This document shows, in pieces, positions 7,175-15,325 of a stretch of DNA of 64,000 bases (position 1 is the stretch's first letter; the number at the start of each line of letters is the position of its first letter). The notes beneath the pieces are model-generated. The model was not told the DNA's origin and made no database searches. It saw only the letters and a program-made list of their open reading frames with translations. The position numbers were made by a program, and so were the translations under genes. Origin of the DNA: Streptomyces antibioticus. GTDB taxonomy: Bacteria > Actinomycetota > Actinomycetes > Streptomycetales > Streptomycetaceae. The DNA lies in the NCBI RefSeq assembly GCF_002019855.1, contig NZ_CM007717.1:5691798-5755797 (forward strand). Reading direction: 5' to 3'.

Positions 7175-8286
7175 CCTCCGCCACCAGGCCGCAGGGGACT
7201 CGGGGAGGGCGGGCGTCCATCGGGAGCCAGGGCGGGACCGGCGGGACCGGGCCGGGCACGGCCGACGGGCACGAGGCGACGGCGATCCTGGAGCGCGCAC
7301 GGGTGTCCGTCGACCCCGAACTGCGCGCCGCCGTCGACGCGTTGCCCGGACCGCTGCGCCGGATCGCGCGCTACCACTTCGGCTGGGAGCATCCGGACGG
7401 CACCCCGGCCACCGGCAACGCCGGCAAGGCCATCCGCCCCGCCCTCGTCCTCGCCGCGGCCGCCGCGCTCGGCGGCCCGGCGGCCCGGGCGGCGGCCGCG
7501 CGGGCCGCCGCCGCGGTCGAGCTGGTCCACAACTTCACGCTGTTGCACGACGACGTGATGGACCGGGACGCCACCCGCCGTCACCGCCCCACCGCCTGGA
7601 CCGTGTTCGGCGACGCCGACGCGATCCTCGCCGGGGACGCCCTCCAGGCGCTCGCCCTCGGCATGCTCGCCGAGGACCCGCACCCGGCGTCCACGGCGGC
7701 CGTCGCCCGGCTCGCGGCCTGTGTGGTCGAACTCTGCGCCGGCCAGCAGGTGGACACGGCCCTGGAGAGACGCGACCCCGCCGAGGTCACCCTCGACGAG
7801 GTGCTCGCCATGGCCGAGGCCAAGACGGGCGCGCTGATCGGCTGCGCCTGCGCGGTCGGCGCGCTGTACGCGGGCGCGGCGGACGACGACGTCGACGCGC
7901 TGGACGCCTTCGGCCGGGAGGCCGGGCTCGCCTTCCAGCTCATCGACGACGTGATCGGCCTGTGGGGCGATCCGCGGCACACCGGCAAACCGGCCGGTGC
8001 GGATCTCGCCGCCCGCAAGAAGTCCCTGCCGGTGGTGGCGGCCCTGTCCTCCGGCACCCCGGCGGCCGACGAGCTGGCCGCGCTGTACGCGGCCCCGTTC
8101 GAACCGGCCGACCTGGACCGCACGGTGCTCGCCGTGGAGCGGGCGGGCGGGCGCGCCTGGGCGCAGGAGCAGGCGGCCGACCGGATGTCCCGCGCGATGT
8201 CCGAACTGGCCCGGGCGATCCCGGACCCGGAGGCGGCCGGCGGTCTGCTGTCCCTGGCGGAGTTCGTCACCCGCCGCAGCACCTGA
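7171..8286 (+). CDS. Polyprenyl (geranylgeranyl-type) diphosphate synthase, probable encapsulin cargo
   Basis: A 371-residue trans-isoprenyl diphosphate synthase. The first Asp-rich motif is LLHDDVMD (DDxxD at 127-131), and the second is DDVIGLWGD (259-267), an arrangement I know from actinobacterial GGPP-type synthases. It would condense isopentenyl diphosphate with allylic diphosphates in the cytoplasm or inside the shell. About 35 residues at the N-terminus are Gly/Thr/Ser-rich with no family homology (GGRASIGSQGGTGGTG), as in the disordered targeting segments of family 2B encapsulin cargo. The GTG start overlaps the encapsulin TGA (GTGA), so the two are translationally coupled. Product chain length cannot be read from the sequence. 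Confidence 0.88.
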   Translation: MTSATRPQGTRGGRASIGSQGGTGGTGPGTADGHEATAILERARVSVDPELRAAVDALPGPLRRIARYHFGWEHPDGTPATGNAGKAIRPALVLAAAAALGGPAARAAAARAAAAVELVHNFTLLHDDVMDRDATRRHRPTAWTVFGDADAILAGDALQALALGMLAEDPHPASTAAVARLAACVVELCAGQQVDTALERRDPAEVTLDEVLAMAEAKTGALIGCACAVGALYAGAADDDVDALDAFGREAGLAFQLIDDVIGLWGDPRHTGKPAGADLAARKKSLPVVAALSSGTPAADELAALYAAPFEPADLDRTVLAVERAGGRAWAQEQAADRMSRAMSELARAIPDPEAAGGLLSLAEFVTRRST

Positions 8287-8308
8287 GGCGACGGACCGCC
8301 GGCCCCGA

Positions 8309-8341
8309 GGGTCCCGCACATCCCCACGGTGTGCGGGACCC
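8309..8341 (+). terminator. Stem-loop terminator of the encapsulin operon
   Basis: GGGTCCCGCACA (8309-8320) pairs perfectly with TGTGCGGGACCC (8330-8341) around a 9-nt loop, 23 bp after the synthase stop. There is no U-tract, as is usual in Streptomyces. It closes the two-gene operon before the next start at 8411. Confidence 0.8.
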
Positions 8342-8410
8342 GCCCGCACCGGCCGAGTTTCTCGCGTACAGCGGGGAGCGCCTCGGCCGGTGCCGCCCTA
8401 CCCTGAGGTC

Positions 8411-8620
8411 ATGGACCGGGAACAACGCTTCTGTCCCGCCTGCGGGCAGTCCGTGCAGTCCGTCGTCCGGCGCCACAAGACGCTGGGCGCCTGGGTACCG
8501 CGCTGGGTCGCGGGCCCCTGCCACAACCCGAAGTGCGAGGCGTACGTCGAGGAGGGCGCGCCGCCGCCCGAGCAGCACGCCCGGACCCCCGCGCCCCCGA
8601 CCGACCGGCGCGAGCCCTGA
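8411..8620 (+). CDS. Small zinc-ribbon-like protein
   Basis: A 69-residue protein beginning MDREQRFCPACGQ. Cys pairs CPAC (residues 8-11) and C-x5-C (CHNPKC) suggest a small zinc ribbon. Conserved-looking aromatics (LGAWVPRWVAGP) lie between them, and the Pro-rich tail is probably disordered. The ATG at 8411 is a clear start and third-position GC is high across the frame. The function is unknown. It converges on the VOC protein gene with a 30-bp gap. Confidence 0.65.
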   Translation: MDREQRFCPACGQSVQSVVRRHKTLGAWVPRWVAGPCHNPKCEAYVEEGAPPPEQHARTPAPPTDRREP

Positions 8621-8650
8621 CCCACAGGGTCTTCCGGCTTCCGCGCGGCT

Positions 8651-9409
8651 TCAGGCTTCCGCGCGCGGCAGCCCGCCGGTGCGCGCGTCGCGGCCGGTGA
8701 GGCAGTACAGCCCGCCCGCCGGATCACGCATCACCGTCCAGTGCGGATGCTCGGCGACCGGGACCGCGCCGAGCCGCTCGTGCCGGGCGCGGACGGCGCC
8801 GGTGTCCGGACCGCTCGCCAGGTCGACATGGGCGGTGACGGGCTCCTCGCCGTCGAGCCGCTGGAGCAGGACGCGGACCGGCAGCCCGTCCGGCGGCGCG
8901 ATCACATGGAACTCGGGCCGGGAGCCGGCCCGGGACGTCCACTCGGGCAACAGGGCCGTGAAGAAGGCGACTTCGGCGTCGTAGGCGGACGGCGGGACGC
9001 TCACGCACACCTGGTCGAGGCGGCTGCCCGCGACCACCGGAGGGCGGACCGACTCACCGGCCCACGGCACCGCGCAGAACAACTGCCCGGCGGGGGACCG
9101 CAGTACGGCCCATCCGTCGTGCGCGGCCTCGATGAGCGCGCCCAGTTCCAGGGCCTCGGCGACGAACCCGGGCACGTCCTCCACGGCGAAGTCGAGATGG
9201 GCGCCGCCCGCCCCGGCCGTGACGCCCTGCGCCTTCACACAGGGGTCGGCGCCTTCCGCCAGCAGGGTGACGAACTCGCCGTCGTCACCGCGCGGTTCGG
9301 AGAGCCGGGTCCCGGTGACGGCCGTCCAGAAGGAGCAGGCCCGCGCGAGGTGTTCGGCGGGCCGGTCGATGAAGGCGTACGTCCAGCGGACGCGGTGACG
9401 GGAGTCCAT
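8651..9409 (-). CDS. VOC (glyoxalase/bleomycin resistance) superfamily protein, two tandem domains
   Basis: A 252-residue protein made of two similar halves. Residues ~5-120 (RVRWTYAFIDRPAEHLARACSFW... HLDFAVEDV... LRSPAGQLFCAVPW) and ~125-245 (SRLDQVCVSVPPSAYDAEVAFF... HVDLAS... MRDPAGGLYCLTG) each carry the paired beta-alpha-beta modules of the VOC fold, with His/Glu-type metal positions only partly visible. The superfamily covers dioxygenases, glyoxalase I and resistance proteins, so the substrate is undetermined. It is monocistronic on the minus strand. Confidence 0.78.
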   Translation of the reverse strand: MDSRHRVRWTYAFIDRPAEHLARACSFWTAVTGTRLSEPRGDDGEFVTLLAEGADPCVKAQGVTAGAGGAHLDFAVEDVPGFVAEALELGALIEAAHDGWAVLRSPAGQLFCAVPWAGESVRPPVVAGSRLDQVCVSVPPSAYDAEVAFFTALLPEWTSRAGSRPEFHVIAPPDGLPVRVLLQRLDGEEPVTAHVDLASGPDTGAVRARHERLGAVPVAEHPHWTVMRDPAGGLYCLTGRDARTGGLPRAEA

Positions 9410-9439
9410 GAGGTGATCGTAGGCGGGGCGGAAGACGCC

Positions 9440-9480
9440 GAAGGGGCCCGGCCGACGGGGTGCGTCGGCCGGGCCCCTTC
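9440..9480 (-). terminator. Strong stem-loop terminator downstream of sodN
   Basis: GAAGGGGCCCGGCCGAC (9440-9456) pairs over 17 bp with GTCGGCCGGGCCCCTTC (9464-9480) across a 7-nt loop. It lies 55 bp past the sodN stop and 30 bp upstream of the VOC gene, isolating the two minus-strand units. Confidence 0.8.
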
Positions 9481-9535
9481 CCGGACGTCCCTGCGCGGCG
9501 GTGGTGCACCGACCGCCGGTGGGGGAGACCGGTCG

Positions 9536-9928
9536 TCAGGCCTTGGTCTCCCAGAAAATACGGTCGATCTCGGCGATCAGCTCAAGGGCCTTCTCGCCGG
9601 TCTTCGGGTCGCTCGACGCCTTGGCGGCCGACAGGGCCTTCAGGGTGTCGTTGACCAGCGTGTGGAGCTGCGGGTACTTCTCGAAGTGCGGGGGCTTGAA
9701 GTAGTCGCTCCACAGCACGGAGACGTGGTGCTTGGCGAGCTCGGCGCGCTGCTCCTTGATGACGATGGCGCGCGCCTGGAAGTGCGGGTCGTCGTTGGCG
9801 GCCATCTTCTCCTGCACGGCCTTCACCGACTCCGCCTCGATGCGGGCCTGGGCCGGGTCGTACACGCCGCAGGGCAGGTCGCAGTGCGCGCTGACCTTGA
9901 CCTTGGGGGCAAACAGGCGGGAAAGCAT
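9536..9928 (-). CDS. sodN: Nickel superoxide dismutase precursor
   Basis: A 130-residue precursor. The 14-residue leader (MLSRLFAPKVKVSA) is removed to expose His-1 of the nickel hook HCDLPCGVYD (residues 15-24), whose His1, Cys2 and Cys6 bind nickel. The rest is the four-helix bundle that forms the hexamer (KEQRAELAKHHVSVLWSDYF). It converts superoxide to O2 and H2O2. The maturation protease gene sodX lies divergently 146 bp away. In Streptomyces, sodN is controlled by nickel: its mRNA is antagonised by the s-SodF small RNA when nickel is scarce. The partner sodF is not in this window, so that base pairing cannot be checked here. Confidence 0.97.
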   Translation of the reverse strand: MLSRLFAPKVKVSAHCDLPCGVYDPAQARIEAESVKAVQEKMAANDDPHFQARAIVIKEQRAELAKHHVSVLWSDYFKPPHFEKYPQLHTLVNDTLKALSAAKASSDPKTGEKALELIAEIDRIFWETKA

Positions 9929-10074
9929 GGAGCGTTCCTTCCTCGTGATCGTCTTCTCAGGTGGGACATTACTCCCTGCACGACGGGTTTTCGCGAGTGC
10001 CCCCGTGGGCTTAGGACAAAAGTCCGGGGTCAGACTGAGACTGGTGGAGGAACGGACCAGGGGAGGTGCCGGCG

Positions 10075-10509
10075 ATGCCGGAGCTGTCGCGGGAGACCGA
10101 GCGTGGCAGGGTCGCCGCGCTCTTCGGACTGGCCGAGGTGACCGGTCCGTCCATGGTGCCCACGCTGTATCACGGAGATGTGCTGGTGGTGCGGTACGGG
10201 GCCAGGGTCCGGGCGGGGGACGTCGTGGTGCTGCGGCATCCGTTCCAGCAGGACCTGCTCGTCGTCAAGCGGGCCGCGGAGCGCCGGGAGGGCGGCTGGT
10301 GGGTCCTCGGCGACAACGCGTTCGCCGGCGGGGACAGCACCGACTACGGGACCGTGCCCGACGAGCTGATCCTCGGCCGGGCGCGGCTGCGCTACCGGCC
10401 GCGCAAGCGGGATCAGCGCTCGCCGCTGGCGCTGGTGCGCTGGGCGTTCTCGGCCGCGAGGCCCGTGCTGTCCACCCGGTCGGCCTCCTGGCGCTTGCGG
10501 GCCCGGTAG
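10075..10509 (+). CDS. sodX: Nickel-type superoxide dismutase maturation protease
   Basis: A 144-residue S26-family (signal-peptidase-like) protease. Its catalytic Ser is in TGPSMVPTL (Ser26) and Lys in LLVVKRA (Lys65), followed by the family box WVLGDNAFAGGDSTDYG. It removes the SodN propeptide and is needed for nickel insertion. It has no membrane anchor, unlike true signal peptidases. ATG 10075 has GGGAGG at 10061-10066. Its last 97 bp overlap the convergent CGNR gene at 10413-11042, an extensive tail-to-tail overlap that could cause mutual antisense effects. Confidence 0.95.
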   Translation: MPELSRETERGRVAALFGLAEVTGPSMVPTLYHGDVLVVRYGARVRAGDVVVLRHPFQQDLLVVKRAAERREGGWWVLGDNAFAGGDSTDYGTVPDELILGRARLRYRPRKRDQRSPLALVRWAFSAARPVLSTRSASWRLRAR

Positions 10510-11042
10510 GCGGCGACGTTGGCGCGGGTCGCGCAGCGGTCGGAGCAGTAGCGCCGGGAGCGGTTGGTCGAGGTGTCCAGATAGGCGTTGCGGCACGGCG
10601 TCGCCTCGCACAGGCCGAGACGGTCGACGCCGTGCTCGGTGAGATGGAAGGCCAGGCCCATGGCGGCGATGGCGGCGTAGCCCGCGGTCGCGTTCGAGGG
10701 GTGGTCGGCCAGGTGCATGTGCCACAGCGGGCGGCCGTCGTCGTCGCGGTGGTCGTGGCCGGAGATCTGCGGGCTGACCGGGAACTCCAGGAGCAGCGAG
10801 TTCAGCAGGTCCACGGCGAGGGTCTCGTCGCCGCCGTCGGCCGCCTCGAAGACCGCCCGCAGCCGGGCCCGCACCGCGCGGAACCGGGTGACGTCCGCCT
10901 CGGTGGCCCGGCGGGCCGCCGACCGGTTGCCGCCGAACAGATCGCGGACGGCCTCGACCGACGTCAGTGCGTCCTTGCCCCGGGTCGGCTCCTCGCTGTT
11001 GACGAGACGGACGGCGTAGTCCGAGTAATAGGCCAGTTCCAC
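10413..11042 (-). CDS. CGNR zinc-finger (ABATE domain) putative transcriptional regulator
   Basis: A 209-residue protein. The N-terminal ~150 residues form an ABATE-like ligand domain (AYYSDYAVRLVNSEEP). The C-terminal zinc finger reads LCEATPCRNAYLDTSTNRSRRYCSDRC, the CGNR-type motif with Gly-Asn replaced by Arg-Asn, followed by a basic NVAAYRARKRQ segment and a disordered tail. Such proteins are assumed to be stress-related transcription regulators. The 3' end overlaps sodX by 97 bp on the opposite strand. The ATG is at 11042. Confidence 0.82.
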   Translation of the reverse strand: MELAYYSDYAVRLVNSEEPTRGKDALTSVEAVRDLFGGNRSAARRATEADVTRFRAVRARLRAVFEAADGGDETLAVDLLNSLLLEFPVSPQISGHDHRDDDGRPLWHMHLADHPSNATAGYAAIAAMGLAFHLTEHGVDRLGLCEATPCRNAYLDTSTNRSRRYCSDRCATRANVAAYRARKRQEADRVDSTGLAAENAQRTSASGER

Positions 11043-11142
11043 TTGTAGTCCTTACGGAGGGGCTCTATGGTCGTGCGTGCGGTCGGGTAAGAGCTGATCG
11101 TGCTCCAAGGGTATTACGCGGGCGACGGAGGAGAGGGCTCTC

Positions 11143-11919
11143 ATGACCACGAGCACCGGAACGGGAACGGGCACGGGAACCGACTGGGCGGCCTGGCAGG
11201 AGAGCTGGGACCGTCAGCAGGAGTGGTACATGCCCGACCGGGAGGACCGCTTCCGGATCATGCTGGACATGGTCGAGGCCCTCGTCGGCACCGCGCCGCG
11301 CGTCCTCGACCTCGCCTGCGGCACCGGCACCATCACCGCCCGGCTGCTCGCCCGCTTCCCCGGCGCCACCAGCACCGGCGTCGACCTCGACCCGGCCCTG
11401 CTGGCCATCGCCGAGGGCACCTTCGCGGGCGACGACCGCGTCACCCTCGTCACCGCCGACCTCAAGGACCCGGACTGGACGGCCCGGCTGCCGCACCACT
11501 CGTACGACGCCGTGCTCACCGCCACGGCCCTGCACTGGCTGCACAGCGAACCCCTCGCGGACCTCTACGGCCGGATCGCGGGACTCGTCCGCGACGGCGG
11601 TGTCTTCATGAACGCGGACCACATGATCGACGAGTCGACGCCCCGGATCAACGCGGCGGAACGCGCGCAGCGGCACGCCCGTATGGATCAGGCCAAGTCC
11701 CAGGGGGCCGTCGACTGGGCCGAGTGGTGGCAGCTCGCCGCCCAGGACCCGGCCCTGGCCGCCCCCACCGCCCGCCGCTTCGAGATCTACGGCGAGCACG
11801 CCGACGGCGACATGCCCTCCCCCGCGTGGCACGCCCGCGTACTGAGGGAGAAGGGCTTCACCGAGGCCCGCCCGGTGTGGTGCTCGCCCTCGGACACGCT
11901 GCTGCTCGCGGTGAAGTAG
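11143..11919 (+). CDS. Class I SAM-dependent methyltransferase
   Basis: A 258-residue Rossmann methyltransferase. Motif I is VLDLACGTGTITARLL (the Gly-rich SAM loop), followed by the acidic residue in GVDLDP (motif II), then VTADLKDPDW and AVLTATALHWLHSEPLADLYGRIAGLVRDGG, typical of the UbiE/COQ5-like methyltransferase_11/25 group. The substrate is unknown. ATG 11143 follows GGAGGAGAG. It stands alone between the CGNR gene and a bidirectional terminator. The Thr-Gly tandem repeat near the N-terminus (TSTGTGTGTGTD) is a simple-sequence expansion. Confidence 0.82.
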   Translation: MTTSTGTGTGTGTDWAAWQESWDRQQEWYMPDREDRFRIMLDMVEALVGTAPRVLDLACGTGTITARLLARFPGATSTGVDLDPALLAIAEGTFAGDDRVTLVTADLKDPDWTARLPHHSYDAVLTATALHWLHSEPLADLYGRIAGLVRDGGVFMNADHMIDESTPRINAAERAQRHARMDQAKSQGAVDWAEWWQLAAQDPALAAPTARRFEIYGEHADGDMPSPAWHARVLREKGFTEARPVWCSPSDTLLLAVK

Positions 11920-11932
11920 TCCCGGCATGCGC

Positions 11933-11966
11933 AAGGGGCGGTACGGATCTCTCCGTACCGCCCCTT
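11933..11966. terminator. Bidirectional stem-loop terminator
   Basis: AAGGGGCGGTACGGA (11933-11947) pairs perfectly over 15 bp with TCCGTACCGCCCCTT (11952-11966) across a 4-nt loop. It sits between the convergent methyltransferase and ABC transporter genes and serves both. Confidence 0.85.
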
Positions 11967-11982
11967 CGTCATTGACTGCGCG

Positions 11983-12747
11983 CTACAGCACCTTGGACAG
12001 GAACGCCTGCGTCCGCTCGTGCTGCGGGTTGCCCAGGACGTCGCGCGGGTTGCCGGACTCCACGACCACACCGCCGTCCATGAAGACCAGGCTGTCGCCG
12101 ACCTCGCGGGCGAAGCCCATCTCGTGGGTGACGACGACCATCGTCATGCCCGACTCGGCCAGGTCGCGCATGACGTCGAGGACGTCACCGACCAGCTCCG
12201 GGTCGAGGGCCGAGGTCGGCTCGTCGAACAGCATCAGCTTCGGGTCCATGGCCAGCGCCCGGGCGATCGCCACGCGCTGCTGCTGGCCGCCGGAGAGCTG
12301 CGAGGGGTAGTTGCCGGCCTTGTCGGCGAGGCCGACCCGGTCCAGCAGTTCCTTCGCCCGCTCCCGGGCCTGGGCCTTGCTGACGCCCTTGACCTGGACC
12401 GGGGCCTCGATCACGTTCTCCGCCGCGGTCATGTGCGGGAAGAGGTTGAACCGCTGGAACACCATGCCGATGTCCCGGCGCTTCAGCGCGACCTCGCTGT
12501 CCTTCAGCTCGTACAGCTTGTCGCCCTTCTGGCGGTAGCCCACCAGATCCCCGTCGACGTAGAGCCGGCCGGCGTTGATCTTCTCCAGGTGGTTGATGCA
12601 CCGCAGGAAGGTCGACTTGCCGGAGCCGGACGGGCCGATGAGGCAGAACACCTCGCCGTTCTTGACCTCCAGGTCGATGCCCTTGAGGACCTCGACCGAG
12701 CCGAAGGACTTGTGGACGCCTTCGGCCTTCACCATGGGGTGAGTCAT
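11983..12747 (-). CDS. Polar amino-acid ABC transporter, ATP-binding protein
   Basis: A 254-residue ABC ATPase. Walker A is GPSGSGKST, the Q-loop lies in MVFQRFNLFPHM, the signature is LSGGQQQRVAIARALA, Walker B is LMLFDEPTSALDP, and the switch His is in VVTHEMGFA. It belongs to the GlnQ/ArtP polar amino-acid group. It energises uptake with the permease and lipoprotein upstream. ATG 12747 overlaps the permease stop (ATGA), so translation is coupled. An internal ATG at 12735 is a weaker alternative. Confidence 0.92.
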   Translation of the reverse strand: MTHPMVKAEGVHKSFGSVEVLKGIDLEVKNGEVFCLIGPSGSGKSTFLRCINHLEKINAGRLYVDGDLVGYRQKGDKLYELKDSEVALKRRDIGMVFQRFNLFPHMTAAENVIEAPVQVKGVSKAQARERAKELLDRVGLADKAGNYPSQLSGGQQQRVAIARALAMDPKLMLFDEPTSALDPELVGDVLDVMRDLAESGMTMVVVTHEMGFAREVGDSLVFMDGGVVVESGNPRDVLGNPQHERTQAFLSKVL

Positions 12748-13682
12748 GCCGAGACTCCCTTCGGGCGGCGCGCGGGCAGGACGGCTGCCTTGAAGCGCTG
12801 GAGCGGCGTCGGCGGCAGGCTGCGGCTGGAACCGCGGGCGTAGTACCGCTCGACGTAGTACTGGCCGACGCTCAGGATCGAGGTCAGGATCAGGTACCAG
12901 GCGGCGGCGAGGAAGAGCATCTCCACCGTGGAACCGGCGTTCTGGCCGATGTCCTGAGCCGCCTTGAGCAGATCCACGTACTGGACCGTCGACACCAGCG
13001 ACGTGGTCTTCAGCATGTTGATGACCTCGTTGCCCGTCGGCGGCACGATCACGCGCATGGCCTGCGGGATGACGATCCGGCGGAGCGTCTTGGTGTGGCT
13101 CATGCCCAGGGCGTGCGACGCCTCGGTCTGGCCCTCGTCGACCGAGAGCAGACCGGCACGGCAGATCTCGGCCATGTACGCGGCCTCGTTCAGACCCAGA
13201 CCCAGCAGCGCCGTCAGCAGCGGCGTCATGAAGGACGACCAGTAGTCCTTGTAGATCGGGCCGAGGTTGATGTACTCGAAGACCAGGCCCAGGTTGAACC
13301 AGACGAAGAGCTGGACCAGGACCGGCGTACCGCGGAAGAACCAGATGTAGAACCACGCGATGGACGAGGTCACCGGGTTCTTCGACAGACGCATCACCGC
13401 GAGCAGGATGCCGCCCACGATGCCGATCACCATCGAGAGGACGGTGAGCAGCAGGGTGTTCCAGACGCCGTGGAGGATGCGGTCGTCGAAGAAGTAGTCG
13501 GGGATCGCGCCCCAGTTGATGTTGCCTTGCGCGAAGGCGTAGACGACGGATACCAGCAGCGCGATCGCGACGAAGGCCGAAACGTATCGCCCGGGGTGCC
13601 GGACCGGGATGGCCTTGATGGCCTCCGGCCCGGCGGGGGGCGTCGCGTCGGGACCGTCGGACTTGTTGACGTCAACAGTCAC
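12744..13682 (-). CDS. Polar amino-acid ABC transporter permease (HisM family)
   Basis: A 312-residue permease. The N-terminal ~35 residues are cytoplasmic, then about 6 membrane segments follow. The EAA loop is LGLNEAAYMAEICRAGLLSVDEGQTEASHALGMS, with the family's EAAxxxxxxRxGxxxxxxGQxEA pattern. A homodimer would form the channel because only one permease gene is present. The GTG at 13682 lies 40 bp downstream of the lipoprotein gene stop, and the stop overlaps the ATPase start. Confidence 0.92.
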   Translation of the reverse strand: MTVDVNKSDGPDATPPAGPEAIKAIPVRHPGRYVSAFVAIALLVSVVYAFAQGNINWGAIPDYFFDDRILHGVWNTLLLTVLSMVIGIVGGILLAVMRLSKNPVTSSIAWFYIWFFRGTPVLVQLFVWFNLGLVFEYINLGPIYKDYWSSFMTPLLTALLGLGLNEAAYMAEICRAGLLSVDEGQTEASHALGMSHTKTLRRIVIPQAMRVIVPPTGNEVINMLKTTSLVSTVQYVDLLKAAQDIGQNAGSTVEMLFLAAAWYLILTSILSVGQYYVERYYARGSSRSLPPTPLQRFKAAVLPARRPKGVSA

Positions 13683-13722
13683 GGGTGGAGCCTTTCAGAG
13701 CCGAGTCGTGCGGTGCCGGTGT

Positions 13723-14682
13723 TCAGGAACCGCCGTTGATCTTGGACTCGGTGATCGCGCCGTCGGCGACGCCCCACTTCTCGATGATCTTCTTGTACTC
13801 GCCGTTGTCGATGATCGCCTGGACGGCCGCCTGGAGCGCGTCACGCAGCTCGGTGTTGTCCTTGGCGACGGCGATGCCGTAGGGGCCCGCCTCGACCTGG
13901 TCGCCGACGATCTCGAAGTACTTGCCGCCGCCGGCGTTCTTCACGGAGTAGGCCGCGATCGGGAAGTCCGCGGAGACGACGTTCGCGCCCTTGGAGCGCA
14001 TCCGGGTCTCGGCCTCGGGGTTGGTGGCGAAGTCCTCGATCTTGAGGGCGGGCTTGCCGTCCTTCTTGCACTTCTCCGCCTGCTCCTTGGCGAGGTCGTG
14101 GGAGAAGGTGTTGCGCTGGACGGCCATCGTCTTGCCACAGAGGTCGTCCCAGGTCTTGATGCCCTGGGTGTCGCCCTTGTTGGTGTAGAGCGAGACGCCC
14201 GCGGTGAAGTAGTCGACGAAGTCGACGCCGGCGCCGACCTTCTTGCCGGTGTCGCCGTCGATGCCCTCCTGGCGGTCCTTGGTGTCGGTCATGGCAGACA
14301 TCGCGACGTCGTAGCGCTTGGAGGCCAGACCACCGATGAGGGTGTCGAAGGTGGCGTTCTGGAACTCGAACTTCACACCGAGTTGCTCGCCCATGGCCGC
14401 GGCGATGTCGGGGTCGATGCCGGCCACCTTGCCGGAGCTGTCCTTGAACTCGACCGGCGCGTAGGCGATGTCCGAGCCGACCCGGATGACGCCCTTGTCG
14501 CGGATGGCCTGGGGCAGCTTGTCGGCCAGCGGGGCCGCGCTGGTCTCGCTGCTTCCGGAGTCGTTGTCCTTGGTCTGGTCACCGCAGGCCGAGAGCAACA
14601 GGGCGCCCGCGACCGCGAGGGATCCGACCGCGGCGAGGCGCGTGCGCGCGGCGGTCGTGTGGCGGGTGGTGCGTGCGGTCAT
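13723..14682 (-). CDS. Amino-acid ABC transporter substrate-binding lipoprotein (family 3)
   Basis: A 319-residue lipoprotein. A basic N-terminus, a hydrophobic core and the lipobox LLSAC (Cys33) precede an SBP_bac_3 domain: GVIRVGSDIAYAPVEF..., GIDPDIAAAMGEQLGVKFEF, YDVAMSAMTDTKDRQ. These match glutamate/glutamine/histidine-type binders. It captures the substrate outside the cell for the permease/ATPase encoded just downstream. The operon order is binding protein, permease, ATPase. Which amino acid it prefers cannot be decided from motifs. Confidence 0.92.
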   Translation of the reverse strand: MTARTTRHTTAARTRLAAVGSLAVAGALLLSACGDQTKDNDSGSSETSAAPLADKLPQAIRDKGVIRVGSDIAYAPVEFKDSSGKVAGIDPDIAAAMGEQLGVKFEFQNATFDTLIGGLASKRYDVAMSAMTDTKDRQEGIDGDTGKKVGAGVDFVDYFTAGVSLYTNKGDTQGIKTWDDLCGKTMAVQRNTFSHDLAKEQAEKCKKDGKPALKIEDFATNPEAETRMRSKGANVVSADFPIAAYSVKNAGGGKYFEIVGDQVEAGPYGIAVAKDNTELRDALQAAVQAIIDNGEYKKIIEKWGVADGAITESKINGGS

Positions 14683-15325
14683 GGTGGGTTCCTCCGGCGG
14701 ATGGATGGTGATGCCGATGGGCCGGCAAATGCCGATGGGTCGACGAGAACACACACCTTCGGGTGTCGCGACCTCGTGTGATTACGGCATCTTGCCATTC
14801 GGACTGCGCCATTCAGGGGTCCAGCTATGTCAAAATCGGATAACGGGCGACCCCCGAACCACATCAGTCCGGTACATCACGGCCGGACAGTGCCGGACCA
14901 TCTGCGGAAATCCCGGTTTTCGGCCGGAAGATCTTCGGTTCGTCTCACTATGTGACTGCCTCCGATGCTTCCTGTCCGTTGACTTGAGTCCGCGTCAAGA
15001 GTTTGTCCACTCGTTGTCCACTTCTGCCTGCATGAGTCATGTCACGGCGGTAGGACGGCTGAGCGCGCCCGGCACGATCGCACGGGGCGGACTGTAGGAG
15101 TCCTGCAAGAGACGCCATGTGACCTTGCACGAATGGACTCGTCGGCTGCGGTCTCCGTCCGGTAAGAAGGTTCTTTACACCCCTCATCCGGGGCTCAGGG
15201 CGCGTGTGCGGCGCGCCCGACGCGCAGGCGCCCGTACGCATCACCTCAGGGCTCTGCGCGGTGCCCGCCCACTCCTCACCAGGAGTGGCCACCCTCATCC
15301 ATGAACACCTAAGGGGTAAGACACA
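14683..15325. other. 643-bp divergent intergenic region with a tandem near-DnaA-box repeat
   Basis: No frame here looks coding: stops are frequent and third-position GC is low. The region must carry the promoters of the ABC operon (minus strand) and of the malic enzyme gene (plus strand). It is noticeably richer in A+T than its surroundings between 14800 and 15180. A 9-bp direct repeat, TTGTCCACT, occurs at 15003-15011 and 15014-15022. It differs by one base from the Streptomyces DnaA box TTGTCCACA. I cannot identify clear -35/-10 pairs. Confidence 0.5.
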
